DNA of 64,000 bases from Canna indica (GCA_034359265.1 CP136891.1:51266001-51330000); one strand, 5' to 3'. Counted from the stretch's first letter, positions 10,325-21,924 are shown. Numbers and translations: made by a program. The notes: generated by a model from the sequence alone, not told the origin.

Positions 10325-11215
10325 ATTTTCTTTAAGGAGAGAGGATTATAATATCCTAGATATTTAATTTTATTCTTTCCGCTTATGTTTGTGTTGCTAG
10401 CCAAGCAGACTAGTTCGAGGTCGAGCCGAGTCGACTCAAGGTCCGGTGCGAGCAAAGGTAAGTAGGATATGAAATTTATGAATTTAGGCTTGAGTAGATT
10501 AATTTATTTAATTTTATGTTGTGTATGCATGATTGATTAATTTTGTCGCATATGGATGTGCATGTATTGAATGGTTATGTGGAGAATAGGATTAATTAAG
10601 TTAATTAAGTTAGCGGGTTCGGGTTCAGCTTGAGGTGGATGCGTGTTGGATAAAGTGGCTAGTGGAGTTAGGGTTGAGGAGGGAATATAAAACCCCGTCC
10701 CCTTGGCTTGTGGCTCCCTATTGAAGCCACACAAGTTGTGAAAGGAGAGAGGAGCCAAGCCGAGCGAGCCACCCCTCTCTCCTTCCTTGGAACCAAGCCC
10801 CAATCACCAAGCTGAGCTGCAGAGCCTTCCCCTTCTCCTTCCTCTCCTTTTTCCTTCCCTTTGGAGCCAAGCCGAGAGGAGCCAAGCCAAGCCAGCCCCT
10901 CTATCTTCCTCTCTCCCTCTCCTCAAGCCGGCGGCTTGAGGTGAGCCACCGCCCCTCCTCTTGAAGCCTGATTCTAGGGCCGTCCTCTGGGATTTCTTCT
11001 TTAATCATATTTCCTATTTAGGTAAGTGGTTTTACCCTCATTCTTTCGGGTTTCTTTGGGTTCTTGAAGCCAATCTTGAAGGCTATTGAAATCTTGATTT
11101 ATTTTCTGACGATTCCTTGAATTCTCAATGTTCTTTTTGTGTGCCATGCTTGAGGAGGCCCTAAACCCTCCCCTTTGGGGCTCGGCAGCCCTAGGATGCT
11201 CCTAGGGGTGCTCTG

Positions 11216-11267
11216 CCAAGGAAGAATTAAAGGTGCCCACAAGGTGTTCGATGAAATGCCTAAGTAA
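11216..11267 (+). pseudogene. PPR-like gene fragment inside a gypsy LTR
   Basis: Translates to GRIKGAHKVFDEMPK and then a stop, preceded by LCQ. This closely matches the helix-turn-helix consensus of plant pentatricopeptide repeats (Gly, Ala-x-Lys-Val-Phe-Asp-Glu-Met-Pro). No PPR coding is visible on either side. It is probably a captured exon fragment; chance similarity is possible because it is short. Confidence 0.45.
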
Positions 11268-12115
11268 GATGTTCTTGTTTATTTTGAGGTCTATAGTTTG
11301 GATTGCTTACCAATCTAAGTTCGTGTATTCTTGTGGCATGCCTTAGACTTAAATATGTGATTTTTGGAATTTAATCATCTTTATAAAAATATGATTATGA
11401 TCTTAAAGCCATGAGTATGCTTAATGTGGGTTCTTGATCATGTAGTTGGGATCTTGTTTAAAGAATATCTTGATGCTTGTTAATCTTGGCTAAACAAACA
11501 TGATTTAATTCTTGTGAATTTTGTCTCCATGATATAATTCTGTTGTGATGATAGTTAAGGAATTTAATTCTGTAATTTTCGGATTTATTTTCTTGATATG
11601 AAATTCAATATTGCTGAAATTTCATGCTGAGATGATGAATCTATGATATTTTTATAATGCATGCTATGGTGTTTGTATTTCTCTGAATATAGTCGTGTAA
11701 CCAATTATTTCGACCAGAAAATATGGTTTGGAAACATAGGACACACTCTGGACATTAGATTCGAATTAGATACATTGGTTTTTGGCAGAACAGTAAGCTA
11801 AAACAAAACTCTAATTATGGTGAACTAAATTTTATTTGCATAATTAAAATTGGGGAAAAGGGTTAGCATAATCTGATATGACCAACTTGAGAAGTTTATG
11901 CATGAAATAAAACCACAAGAGTTTATGACATTACGGGTGTAGGAGTTGGGATCGGGTTTTGGAGTGTTGGGACACTTTCCAACAGGATCACCCCTAAGAC
12001 ACCATAGGAGAGTTATGACTTAAGTCATGGTGTGCCATATTTTATGAATGGCGGAGAGGCTCGTTGAGGAGCCAAATTGCGGGCTAGGCCCGGGATGTTG
12101 GAGGGCTAATTCCCA

Positions 12116-12590
12116 ACATGTGGAACAAGTTCGGAGGGCCTTTCCCGTTTGTTCCGGTTTGGCCTCGTGGAATAAGTTCGGAGGCCCTACCCAATTATTC
12201 CCGAGGTGCTTTTAAAGCGGTATGTTCAGATGGGCAAATCTCGATTACTCCTACGTTATTTATTGGAACAAGTTCGGGTGAGCAAATCCCGGGTTTGGCC
12301 TCATGGGATAAGTTCGGAGGGCCTACCCGATTATCCCCGAGGTGGTTTTAAGGAATAAGTTCGGAGGGCCTTTCCTGATTATTCCTATGATATCTTTAAG
12401 GAGTAAGCTCGGAGGGCCTACCCGATTACTTCTATGATATCTTAAAGGGGCAAGTTCGGATGGGCGAATCCCGATTGTCCTTACGCGTCTTGTGAAGCAA
12501 GTTCGGAGGGCCTTTCCCGATTGCTCCCGAGTTTCCTTATACTAGGATAAGTTCGGAGGGCCTTCCCAATTATCCCAGTATGTGTTGTTG
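12116..12590 (+). repeat. Array of ~48-bp tandem repeats in the G1 LTR
   Basis: About ten diverged units, each with a core like aagttcggagggcc followed by a cccgatta-type segment. Units start near 12120, 12168, 12216, 12264, 12304, 12352, 12400, 12447, 12495 and 12544. Most spacings are 47-49 bp. Confidence 0.85.
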
Positions 12591-13238
12591 CCTTAGGGTA
12601 TGGTAGACTTAGGCCTGTTGTTCTTCACTTTATGACTGTTGGCTGCCTTTGGGCAGGTGGTGGCCGGATGGCTTGTTAGCTGGTAACTCCTTTTTGACCT
12701 TTTCATGCTTGAGTCAGGAGTTTTACGTTATGCACCTTATCTGTGTTGTTTGTTTGTGAGGGTTGGTAGAACCGCTCATTGAGTTATTTAAACTCACATG
12801 TTGTCGTTGTTTTGTTTTGCAAAGCCTGACCGTTGAGGTGGGCTGGAGCACTTGACGCCGCTGGAGGGCAGAGGAGCCGCATGATATCATAGCAGTCATA
12901 GTTAGGGGTCGTAGTCGAGTCTGTAGTAGGTTGTCATGCACTTTTGTTTTGGTATTTGGAGTTGTAGTCTCGTGGGGACATTCATGTTTTATTCAGTTTT
13001 TATTTATTAAAAGGACTGTTGCTCTTCGATTTATTTATTTCCGCACTTGAGATATTTATTTAAAACCTTGTTGTTTTAAAATGAAAAACTGTTTGGTTCT
13101 TTTTATTTTAAAAAGATGTTGTTTATTCAGTTTTCAATATTTATTTTAAAATGATGTTGGCATGTGCAAGAATTAGGCTACGGGGTATAGGCACATATAC
13201 CCTGGTCAGTCACGTGTCCCTGTATTTGGGGCGTGACA

Positions 13239-13875
13239 CTTTAAGGGAGGTTGGTGAGGGGTATTTATAACCCCTCACTCGGTAGTACACTCTAACGGGT
13301 GTTTTTCTACCCATTGGACGCCGTCTGGTCGCTTGCCGATCGATCGTCGATCAACCGGTAGATCGACCGCCCAGCGATCGCGAGGCTACTGCCCTTTTCT
13401 GGCCACTTTCGATCGACCGCCTATTTGACCGAATTTCCTATGTTCTTTTCAAATTTCGGGCGGTCGACCAACCGGTTGACCGAATGCTGAGCTCCTTTCT
13501 TTTTGCCTCTTTTTTGCTTTCATCAGTCGACCAAGCGGTTGACCGAATCTGGGCTGAGGCTTTTTTTTACACTTATTTTGTTGTGTGCTTTATTTTTGAG
13601 TTCCATTACCAAGTTTTGACTTGGATAACATTACAAATAGGCTTGGGATTTATTCCTAGAGGTATATTACATGAAATCTACTTAGTAATCTATGAATTCT
13701 ACACGATTTACGTCGGAGCCTCTTTTTTTGCTGATTTTTTGCATTTCTCCGAGTGAAGTTCACGCGCGTATAGTAACCTCAACCTGAACTCAAAACTTCA
13801 CAAAAATATTAAATACATGTTTGTTATCATCAAAATAGAGATCAAGGCCTAGGGAGAATGTACCATGGGCCAACA
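13239..13875 (-). repeat. Minus-strand Sirevirus LTR (family F2), truncated by G1
   Basis: Read on the minus strand it begins TGTTGGCCCATGG at 13875 and matches the F2 LTRs at 20631 and 16328. It has the usual order: gatgataacaaacatg near the start, a GGTCGACC-rich block (13330-13560) and a TATA box inside a palindrome (13254-13278). It stops at the G1 LTR end; the remaining ~600 bp should lie on the far side of G1. Confidence 0.85.
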
Positions 13876-14548
13876 CACACACACCTATGTTAGCCTACTC
13901 TAATCAACTCGGCGAGCCTTTCGTCAGGTCTAGTGAACAGAGACTCGATCAGAATCTCCTTGAGACAGACTACTCAAGTTCTAACTGTGATTCATAATCG
14001 CCCATAGTCATAAAAAGCCAAAAGTAGGTGAGGTTAATTTTATCACTTTGTGCGTTCGTACATCTAAGGCTGCAACTCTTATGCTTATCGCCTTCCCGAA
14101 GGTCTTAGTAGCCTTTTGTCAAATCTTATTCTTTTCTTATTCTCCTACAACATCTTGTAGATGATGATTAATATCAAATACCCAGTATCAAATACAATAA
14201 AGTAGAGTCTAATGACAAAGTATTTTCTATATATAACGTACACACCTGAAGCGACCGTTTCAAAAATCATCTTCAGTTTTAACTCTGCAAAATACTCCTT
14301 GCAGTTGCGCTTCCAGTGGTCATCTTTACCACAATGGTAGTAGGTGCCATTGGGAACAACTTTACCTTTCTTCTTCATATTTCTCATGGGTTTCATAGTT
14401 ATGTTTTTCACTTTGTACTTAACAGAGTATAACTTTGCCTCAGAGGCATCTCCCACTAGCAGGACTAAGTCCTTATCCTTCATAAGGTGGGACTCAGTAG
14501 TTTTCAACATATTAAGGAGCTCTGGAAATGAGACCTCCTGCTTGTTTA
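13876..14548 (-). pseudogene. gag: Copia gag C-terminus and protease fragment (outer copia element)
   Basis: Third gag piece of the minus-strand copia element whose N-terminus is at 29676. Read leftward it has ELLNMLKTTE-type capsid end motifs, a Lys-rich linker, a zinc knuckle (YYHCGKDDHWKRNCKEY, first Cys replaced by Tyr) and the SGVYVI motif, followed by a protease start (FDTG) with stops. The left half (13876-14130) is a decayed protease region. At 14544-14548 it is interrupted by an LTR element with TSD gttta; the reading frame resumes at 19675-19735. The gag type is a non-Sirevirus copia. Confidence 0.85.
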
Positions 14549-15365
14549 TGTTGGCCTAAGATTTTCAACCTTGGTCTTAATCTCGGTTTTGATGATAACA
14601 AACATGGAACTAATATTTCATTGAGAAATATTTTAAGGTTCCATGTCGGTTAGCGCACGATGTCCCCGATCAAGAAAATAGGAGAAATCGGATAAATCAG
14701 CATGTACTGTAAATCCTCATGATGATGCAAAGAGTCCAAAATACCAAACCCAAACCACAAAACATGAAAACCCGGAAAATAAAAAAATAACCCTGGAATT
14801 CACTAAGCATTGGGAGCTCCTTGGAGGGCTATATGACCTAGACATTTTATTGGCACCAAAAGTCCCAGTAATTATTCCTTAGGTAAAAACTAGATAACGA
14901 AATATTTTTAAGAATTTTTGAAAGCCTTTGGCCTACCCATGTTTGACCCAAGAGATTATAAAAGTTTTAGTTTTCGGAAATTTGTACTAGACCCCAAAAG
15001 TTAGATTTTTATTCTTAAGGATTTTGATTTTTTAGATATTTTTATTGAATCCAAATGGGGGGTAATCCTTATATAACATTTATGTTTTAAAGTTATTAAC
15101 ATAAAGTTAATAAATGTTATATAAGCAGACTTAGTGAAGACGGAACCCAGAAACGAACAAACGAGTAGAAAAATAAACAAGCAAAAAATCTGCCCTGCCT
15201 AGGTTCGGTCGATCGGCTGGTCGACCGGCAGAAGGAGAAGGTATTTCGGTCGACCAATTGATGCCCAATATGGGTAGAATGCCTTCGGTTGCTCGGCGGT
15301 TGCTCGGCGGTCGCTCGGTATATCAAGTATACCGAATGGGTAGAATGCCCAAAATTACGATGCTT
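14549..15365 (+). repeat. F3 LTR, first half
   Basis: Aligns to the first half of the LTR at 18065, through the conserved ggggtaatccttatata and the GGTCGACC-rich block (15205-15320). It breaks off near 15365, where sequence changes to a minus-strand F2 LTR. Confidence 0.8.
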
Positions 15366-16328
15366 GACAAGTATAAATAGCAAGGTATATCAAATGAGCA
15401 ACACAATGTAAACACAAGCAATTAGAGTGGTTCGGCCAACCGCCCACTCCACTACCTTGGCTCCACACCAAGGATTTCTAACCAACACCAATAATAAGTA
15501 AAATTACAATGAAAATAGTTAAAAAGTAAACCACAACTAAGAGCTTGTTCCAAGCCTTCAATGCCTCCAACTCCACAAGATGTTGAGGTCGAATCGAAGT
15601 CGGAGTCGAGGGATGATGAGCGCTTGAGAGAAATCATCGATCGAAGAAGCAAGCGCGAGCAAATCAACTTTGGAAGGCTTAAATCACACTAAGGAAGCTT
15701 TAGAGAGTTGTTAGGGAACCTTAATGAGGGTTGGTGAGGGGTATTTATAACCCCTCACTTGGCAGTTCACTCCAACAGACATTTTTCTGCCCGTTGGACG
15801 TTGTCCGGTCGCTTGTCGGTCGATCGTCTATCGACCGACTGATCGATCGCCCTGTGACTGCAGGGCTACTGTCGCTTTCTGGCCACATTCGGTTGACCGA
15901 ATTGGCTACAACCAATTTCTTATTTTGTTTGGTCGACCGACCGGTCGACCAAATTGGCCACTACTAATTTTTGGCCTTATTCAGTAGATCGACCGATCGA
16001 TCGAACCTGGGCTGAGGCTATTTTTTCCAGCCATCTTCTTGCGCGCTTCGTTTCCGGGTTTCGTTACCAAGTTTTGACTTGGATAACATTACAAATTAGC
16101 TTGGGATAAAATTCCTAGAGGCATATTACATAAAATCTAATCCTAACTCTAGATTTTTCTACTCGCTCATTTTTTAAGCCAATTTTGCCAATTTTTGTAT
16201 TTCTCCGAACGAACTTCGCGTGCGTATCGTAACCTCAACCTGAACTCAAAACTTCACAAATATATTAAATACATGTTTGTTATCATCAAAATAGAGATCA
16301 ATGCCTAGGGAGAACCCTTGGACTAACA
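15366..16328 (-). repeat. Minus-strand Sirevirus 3' LTR (family F2), 3'-truncated
   Basis: Read on the minus strand it starts TGTTAGTC at 16328, directly after the polypurine tract. It has the GGTCGACC/GATCGA cluster (15800-16010), the TATA palindrome (15734-15758) and the tagtggagtaggcggttggcc motif (15430-15465). The last ~90 bp (poly-C and tgagtg...) are missing at its left end. Confidence 0.8.
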
Positions 16329-16560
16329 ATCTCCCCCTTTTTGATGATGACAAACAAAATATGAAATTCTATAAAACTCTAAGTACTCTAAGTATCATTT
16401 GTGAGTTTGAGTTAAGCCATACACAACCTATTTTGCAACTTGACATATGCTCCCCCTATCAATATGCATATCATGCTTATGACTCCCCCTATCTATATGC
16501 ATCATAAAACACATGTGACCTTGCTTTTTTCTCCCTCTTTTGACATCAATCAAAAAGGAC
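16329..16560 (-). promoter_or_regulatory. Repeated polypurine tracts, minus strand
   Basis: Minus-strand purine tracts near 16330 (abutting the LTR), 16450, 16485 and 16535 appear on the plus strand as tccccct. They match the arrangement in the full-length Sirevirus (27445-27658). Confidence 0.8.
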
Positions 16561-18064
16561 AAGAACTAAGGTACTATTAATGAGTTTCATCAATAAAATT
16601 GAGAAAACCATAAAACCGAGTATCATCCATCACTATAGTCCTTCCTATCAAAGTAAGCCTATAGAAGGCAAACATCGATAAGTCACAAAGCCCCATTACA
16701 AGGCAATACATAAGTGTGATGATACTACATGAAGTATAATTTTTCAAAAGGCATGTAAATTTTGAAAGTTTAAACACTTGGCAAAGCACAAACCCCTAAT
16801 TGCATTATTAAATTTGTAAAGCTTTCTTCATTTAAGGGTTTTGTAAATATATCCGCAAGTTGCTTATCGGTGGATACAAATTCCACATATATATTTCCCT
16901 TAGCTACATTATCCCTAAGAAAAAGGTGCCTTAGATCAATGTGCTTGATCCTAGAGCGTAAAATTAGATTTTTTGTTAAATTAATTGCACTAGTATTATC
17001 ACAGTGTATGGATATACACGAATATTTAAGTCCATAATCTAAAAGAGTTTGTTTCATCCAAAGGACTTGTGCACAATAGCTAGCTGCAGTGATGTATTCC
17101 GCTTTGGTAGTTGAAAGCGCAACCGAGTTTTATTTCTTTGAAAACTAAGAAACAAGACTCATCGATAGGAATTGACAACACCCACTAGTGCTTTTTCTAT
17201 CTACTTTACATCCGACAAAATTGGCATCCGAAAAACCAATTAAATCGAAAGATGCATTACATGGATACTATAATCGTACCTCAACCATGCCTTTCAAATA
17301 TCACAATATGCGTTTGACCGCACTTAAGTGAGACATTTTAGGACAAGATTGAAACCTAGCACATGCACAAACACTAAACATGATATCGGGTCTACTTGCG
17401 GTTAAATAGAGAAGGCTACCGATCATGCCTCGATATCGTTTTTCATCTACCTTTACACCATCTTCATCTTTATCAAGCTTAATAGATATGCTGATAGGTG
17501 TAGAAGTTATATTGGCTTCATTCATCCCAAACCTTTTGATGAACTCCCTTGTGTATTTGGCTTGATTTATGAACATCCCTTTGTTGGTTTGCTTGATTTG
17601 GAGACCGAGCATGAATGAGAGTTCTCCTATCTGCTCATCTCAAACTCCTCTTGCAGACCACTCGTAAAGAAATTCATTAGTAGCACCAAAGATAATATCA
17701 TCCACATAAATTTGCACAAGCAAAATGTTATTTTTATAATTTTTAATGAAGAGAGAAACATCGGCTTTTCCAATGCTAAAACCTTGATCAATCAAAAACA
17801 TGGAAAGCTGTTCATACAAAGTCTAAGGGCTTATTTTAAACCATACAAAGTCTTTTTAAGTTTAAAAACATGGTTTGGAAACTCAAAACTTTCAAAATCG
17901 GGGGGGGGGGGGGGGGGTTGCTCAACATAAACTTCTTCACCAATAAGGCCATTCTAAAATGCACTTTCGACATCCATTTGAAAAGGATTAAAACCTTTAA
18001 AACTAAGCTAAAAGCATTCGAATTGCTTCTAATCTAGATATGGGAGCATAAGTTTCATTGTAAT
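16561..18064 (-). pseudogene. Sirevirus pol 3' part (RT and RNase H), minus strand, broken
   Basis: Read leftward from 18064: NETYAPVARLEAI of RT, a region disrupted by an 18-base C run (G on plus, 17901-17918), the intact catalytic box YVDDIIFG near 17680, a small deletion and stop, then LGLQIKQTNKGMFINQAKYTREF and RYRGMIGSLLYLTASRPD (17301-17612). RNase H follows with stops (HCDNTSAINLTK, 16770-17057). It is 80-90% similar by eye to the full-length plus-strand copy. RT is cut at 18065 by the F3 LTR and its 5' half is absent from the window. At 16713-16720 it shows the empty site of the hAT MITE found in the sister copy. Confidence 0.85.
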
Positions 18065-19674
18065 TGTTGGCCTAAGGTTTTCAACCTTGGTCTTAATCTC
18101 GGTTTTGATGATAACAAACATGGAACTAATAATTTCATGGAGGGTTATTTTCAGGTTCCATGTCGGTTAGTGCACAACGTCCCCGATCGGAGAAATCGAC
18201 AAGGACGCTTGTCGACGCTCGGGATTCTTCAGAAAGTTAGAGTTTAGGTTTAGGGTGTCTAGCATTTGTTGTAAATCCTTATGATGATGCAAAGAACCCA
18301 AAATACCAAATCCGAACCCCAAAACATGAAAAACTGGAAAATTAAAAAAGACCCTGAAATTCACTAAGTCTAGGGTGCTCCTTGAAGGGCTATATAACCT
18401 AGACATTTTCTAGACACCAAAAGTACCGATAATTGTTCCTTAGGTAAAACTAGGTAATGAGATAATTTTAAAGTTTTTTTGGAAGCCTTTAACCTATGCA
18501 TATTTGACCCGGGATACTATCAAATTTTCGGTTTTCGGAAATTTGTACTAGACCTAAAAGTTAGATTTTGATTCTTATGGATTTTGATTTTTTAGATATT
18601 TTTATTGAATCCAAATGGGGGTAATCCTTATATAATATTTATGTTTTAAAGTTATTTGTTATATAAGTAGACTTGGCGAAGACGGCACCCAGAATCGAAC
18701 AAACAAGCAGAAAAAATAGCCAAACCAAACATGTTTTTCTAGATTCGGTTGACCGAATGCTGCCCAAAAGTGGAAGAATGCATTCGGTCGATCGGCGGTT
18801 GCTCGATCGGTCGACTGACGAATGATCGACCTGCGATCGGACGGCGGAAAACGACTCTATTTCGAGCCGTTGAGTGCTGTTTTGGCTCTCTACCTTCATC
18901 TCTTATAACTAGAAGCCTTAGCAAGCCTTCCACCCCTCATCTAACATACCTTCAGCTGTATTTTGATGATCCTTGAGCATGATTGAGCCACCATTCTTGA
19001 AAACCCTAGCTTTGATCTCTCAACTCCTTGAGTAAGCCTTGACTAAGCCTTGATTTCATTGATTCACCATCAAAGGCTTCAACTGGAAGCTAGGAAACTT
19101 TGTTTGGAGCTAAGTATTTGTTGTATCATTTGTTTGCTCCATTATTTGTGTATTTTATTATTTATTTCATTGTATTAAAGCTTGTGTAAACCTAGGTTGC
19201 TAGGTTTGATTGAGTTGGTGGTTGCCTTGGTGTTAAGGCTTAAATCCACTATTGTAAACCTAGTTTGCTAGGATTACTTGAGTTGTCCATAGGTTGAGGT
19301 GAGAGAGTGCTCTCGGTAAGAAGGCAGGATACATCCGGGTGCGGAAATGCCTTGGTTTGAGAGCGAAGAATTTTCGGTGTAAAGTCCTCATTGTAAGGAA
19401 ACTAATTAATATAGTTAAACTAGTTTGAAAATCCTAAGCGGGGTACTTAGGTAGTGGAGTAGGCATTGGGGCCGAACCACTATAAATCATTGTGTTTGCA
19501 TTGCTTACTTTGCGTATCGATTACTTGACTTGTTTTATTCTCTTCTGCATTCATTTAGTAGTCGAATAGTGCATTAACATAAGTAATCAAGAAAATGATT
19601 GAAACCAGAATTAAGTTTAAGATTAGTAAACACACTATTCACCCACCCCCTCTAGTTTGGCCATTTCACCAACA
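18065..19674 (+). repeat. Complete F3 LTR, likely chimeric
   Basis: Starts TGTTGGCCTAAGG and ends catttcaccaaca, 1610 bp. Left flank gtaat lies in minus-strand pol; right flank gttta lies in copia gag. The GGTCGACC-rich block is at 18745-18850 and the tagtggagtaggcattggggcc motif at 19451-19485. No primer site follows, so it is not a 5' LTR. Confidence 0.85.
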
Positions 19675-19735
19675 GTTTATGTGGAAATTATCAACAAACT
19701 GTGAAAACGAATGCGGGAGGGATTGGAGTACTATG
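19675..19735 (-). pseudogene. gag: Copia gag, middle piece (outer element)
   Basis: A 61-bp island between two LTR insertions. On the minus strand it continues the capsid frame (SLPHSFSQFVDN...) left open at 29184 and continued at 14548, once each 5-bp target duplication is counted once. Confidence 0.85.
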
Positions 19736-20630
19736 TGTTGGCCCAAGGGTTGCCCCTAGGCTTCGATCTCCATTTTGATGATAACAAACATGAAACTAAT
19801 GCATTTGTGAAGTTTTGAGTTCAGGTTCATGTTACGATACGCGTGCGAACTTCGCTCGGAGAATTACCAAAAATCGGCAAAATGTCTCCGACAACAATCG
19901 AGTAGAAAATCTAGAGTTACAATAGATTTCATGTAATATGACTCTAGGAATATATCCCAAGCCTAATTGTAATGATATTCAAGTCCAAACTCGGTAACGG
20001 AACCCAGAGGCGAAGAGCGCAAGAAGAAAACTCGAAGAAATAGCCTCAACCCAGGTTCAGTTGACTGAATGAAGCCAAAGATTGGCAGAAGGGTATTCGG
20101 TTCATCGACAGGTCGATCGATAGATGCCTAAAAGTGGCATAATGCTTTGGTCGCTTGGGCAGTCGATCGGTCGATTGACGGACGATTGGTAGGCAAGCGA
20201 CCGAGCGTCCCCAATGGGTAGAAAAATACATGTTGGGTGGAGCTGCCGAGTGAGGGGTTATAAATACCCCTCAACAACCTTTCTTAAACTCTTCTAACCT
20301 ACCATTAAAGCTTTCTAAGAGAGATTTGTGCCTTCCAAGCTTGATTTCTACGTGCTTGCTTCACCGATTGCTCATCCTCCTCAAGCGTTCTTCTCGCGTC
20401 AACTTCGGCTTCGATTCGTACTCAACGAGTTGAAGAGTTGGACGCATTGAAGGCTTTGCAAGGAGCTCATTAGTGTGGTTTAATTTTAGCTCCTTTCGTT
20501 ATTGTTTTTACTTGTTATTAAACTTGATTCTCATTGTAAGCTTGTTAGCTGTGCTAGGTTAAACACCTTAGGGTTTTCTTTATAGAATTGTGTTTTGCCT
20601 AGGTGAATAGGTTTGAGGCATTCTCAAAGA
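19736..20630 (+). repeat. Solo F2 LTR, left part
   Basis: Starts TGTTGGCCCAAGGG, preceded by ctatg. It carries the GATCGA/GGTCGACC cluster (20060-20215) and TATA palindrome (20250-20274). It is interrupted at 20630 (…ctcaaaga) by the full-length Sirevirus and resumes at 28876. Confidence 0.9.
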
Positions 20631-21922
20631 TGTTGGCCCAAGGGTTCCCCCTAGGCTTCAATCTCTATTTTGATGATAACAAATATGTATTTAATATATG
20701 TGTGAATTTTTGAGTTCAAGTTGAGGTTACGATATGCGCGCGAATTTCGCTCGGAGAAACACAAAATCAACAAAAAGGCTCAGATGTAGATTAAGTAGAG
20801 TTCATAAAACATCAAGTAGACTCAATGTAATATATCCCTAGGATCTCATCCCAAGCCTATTTGTAAAGTTATCCAAGTTAAAACTTGGTAATGAAACCCA
20901 TAAAAAAAGGCATGTAACAAAACAAATGTAAAAAAATAGCCTCAGCCTAGGTTCGGTGGACCGAACAAGGCAAGATATTGGCAATAGGCACTTCGGTCGA
21001 TCGGATGATCGACCGAACGAAGCCCAAAACTGGCAGTGGCTCATTCGATCGACCGGATGGTCGACCGAACAATAGAGGAAATTGGTAGTAGCCAATTTGA
21101 TCAACCATTCGGTCGACCGAATATGGTTGTAAAAGGGCAAAACCCCAGCAATCGCTGGGCAGTCGATCGGTCGATCGACCGACAAGCGATCGGTCGGCAT
21201 CCAACGAGCAGAAAAATGCCCGTTGGAGAGCTATTGCGTGTGAGGGGTTATAAGTACCCCTCACCAACCTCTCTTATTCTCTCTTAATGATCATTAGTGC
21301 ATTTCTAAGAGAGACCCAATCCCTCCAAGATTGGTTTGTGCTCTCTTGCTCCATCGATTGGTTCTTCCTCTTCAAGCGATCTTCTCATCTCAACTTCGGC
21401 TACGATTCGAGCTCACCGTCTTGAAGAGTTGGAGACTTGGAAGGCTTTGGAAGGAGCTTACACTCTTGGTTTCATTTTTAGCTCCTTCTTGTCATTCTTC
21501 ATTTTTCTTAAATTGTAATCGCTACTATTAGCTTGCTAGGTGTGCTAGTGTAAACACTTAGGGTTTACTTTGTAGAATTATGTTTTGCCTAGGTGAATAG
21601 GTTCGAGGTATTCTCAAAGGGTTGAGAAGGAAGGCCTCGGTTGTATTCAACGGGAAACACATAGTCTATAAAGTGTTGGTTAGAAATCCTTAGTGTGGAG
21701 CCGAGGTAGTGGAGTAGGCGGTTGGCCGAACCACTATAACCAGTATAACTTATTTGATTGTGTTTATTTGCCATTTATTACTCATCAAGCATTTCTATCT
21801 AGTAGCACGTTAATTTTGGTTGCATTACAAATTGAACTTGAAAGAAATCGAATAGAAGCTAAAACTCACCCAATACTATTTACCCCCCCCCCCCCCCTTC
21901 TAGTGTGGATATTCACTCAACA
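20631..21922 (+). repeat. 5' LTR of the full-length Sirevirus (F2)
   Basis: TGTTGGCCC...ctcaaca, 1292 bp. GGTCGACC cluster at 20950-21200, hairpin at 21201-21229, TATA palindrome at 21240-21264, tagtggagtaggcggttggcc motif at 21705-21738 and a C run at 21884-21898 near the end. Confidence 0.95.
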
Positions 21923-21924
21923 AT

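Larger units (their letters stand above)
6474..13238 (+). mobile_element. Chromodomain Ty3/gypsy element G1, 5' truncated
   Basis: Contains the gag end/protease, RT, RNase H, integrase, chromodomain, polypurine tract and 3' LTR in canonical gypsy order. The chromodomain and 2.9-kb LTR suit the Tekay/Del group (inference). The 5' LTR and most of gag are missing because E1 lies against it at 6474; they may continue left of E1 outside the window. Its right end abuts a minus-strand Sirevirus LTR at 13239, into which it apparently inserted. Many stops and frameshifts show it is inactive. Confidence 0.9.
10347..13238 (+). repeat. G1 3' LTR (about 2.9 kb)
   Basis: Begins tataatatcc (TG mutated to TA) after the polypurine tract and ends ggggcgtgaca. 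A TATA box atataaaac lies at 10686 with a C/T-rich transcribed leader after it. It contains a PPR-like coding fragment (11216-11267) and an array of ~48-bp repeats (12116-12590). The segment 12820-12935 is related to the equivalent part of the second gypsy LTR (33890-33990). Confidence 0.85.
14549..19674 (+). mobile_element. Rearranged LTR element (family F3) with TSD gttta
   Basis: The left end TGTTGGCCTAAG at 14549 is preceded by gttta and the right end ...ccaaca at 19674 is followed by gttta, so both ends belong to one insertion into copia gag. Inside are a partial F3 LTR (14549 to about 15365), the 3' half of a minus-strand Sirevirus (about 15366-18064) and a complete F3 LTR (18065-19674) whose left flank gtaat does not match. 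No F3 internal region remains. Confidence 0.8.

Noticed and set aside
20838..21267. Overlapping minus-strand ORFs in the F2 LTR, also at 27961-28269
   Set aside because: Same cause: low-complexity palindrome clusters in LTR promoter regions.
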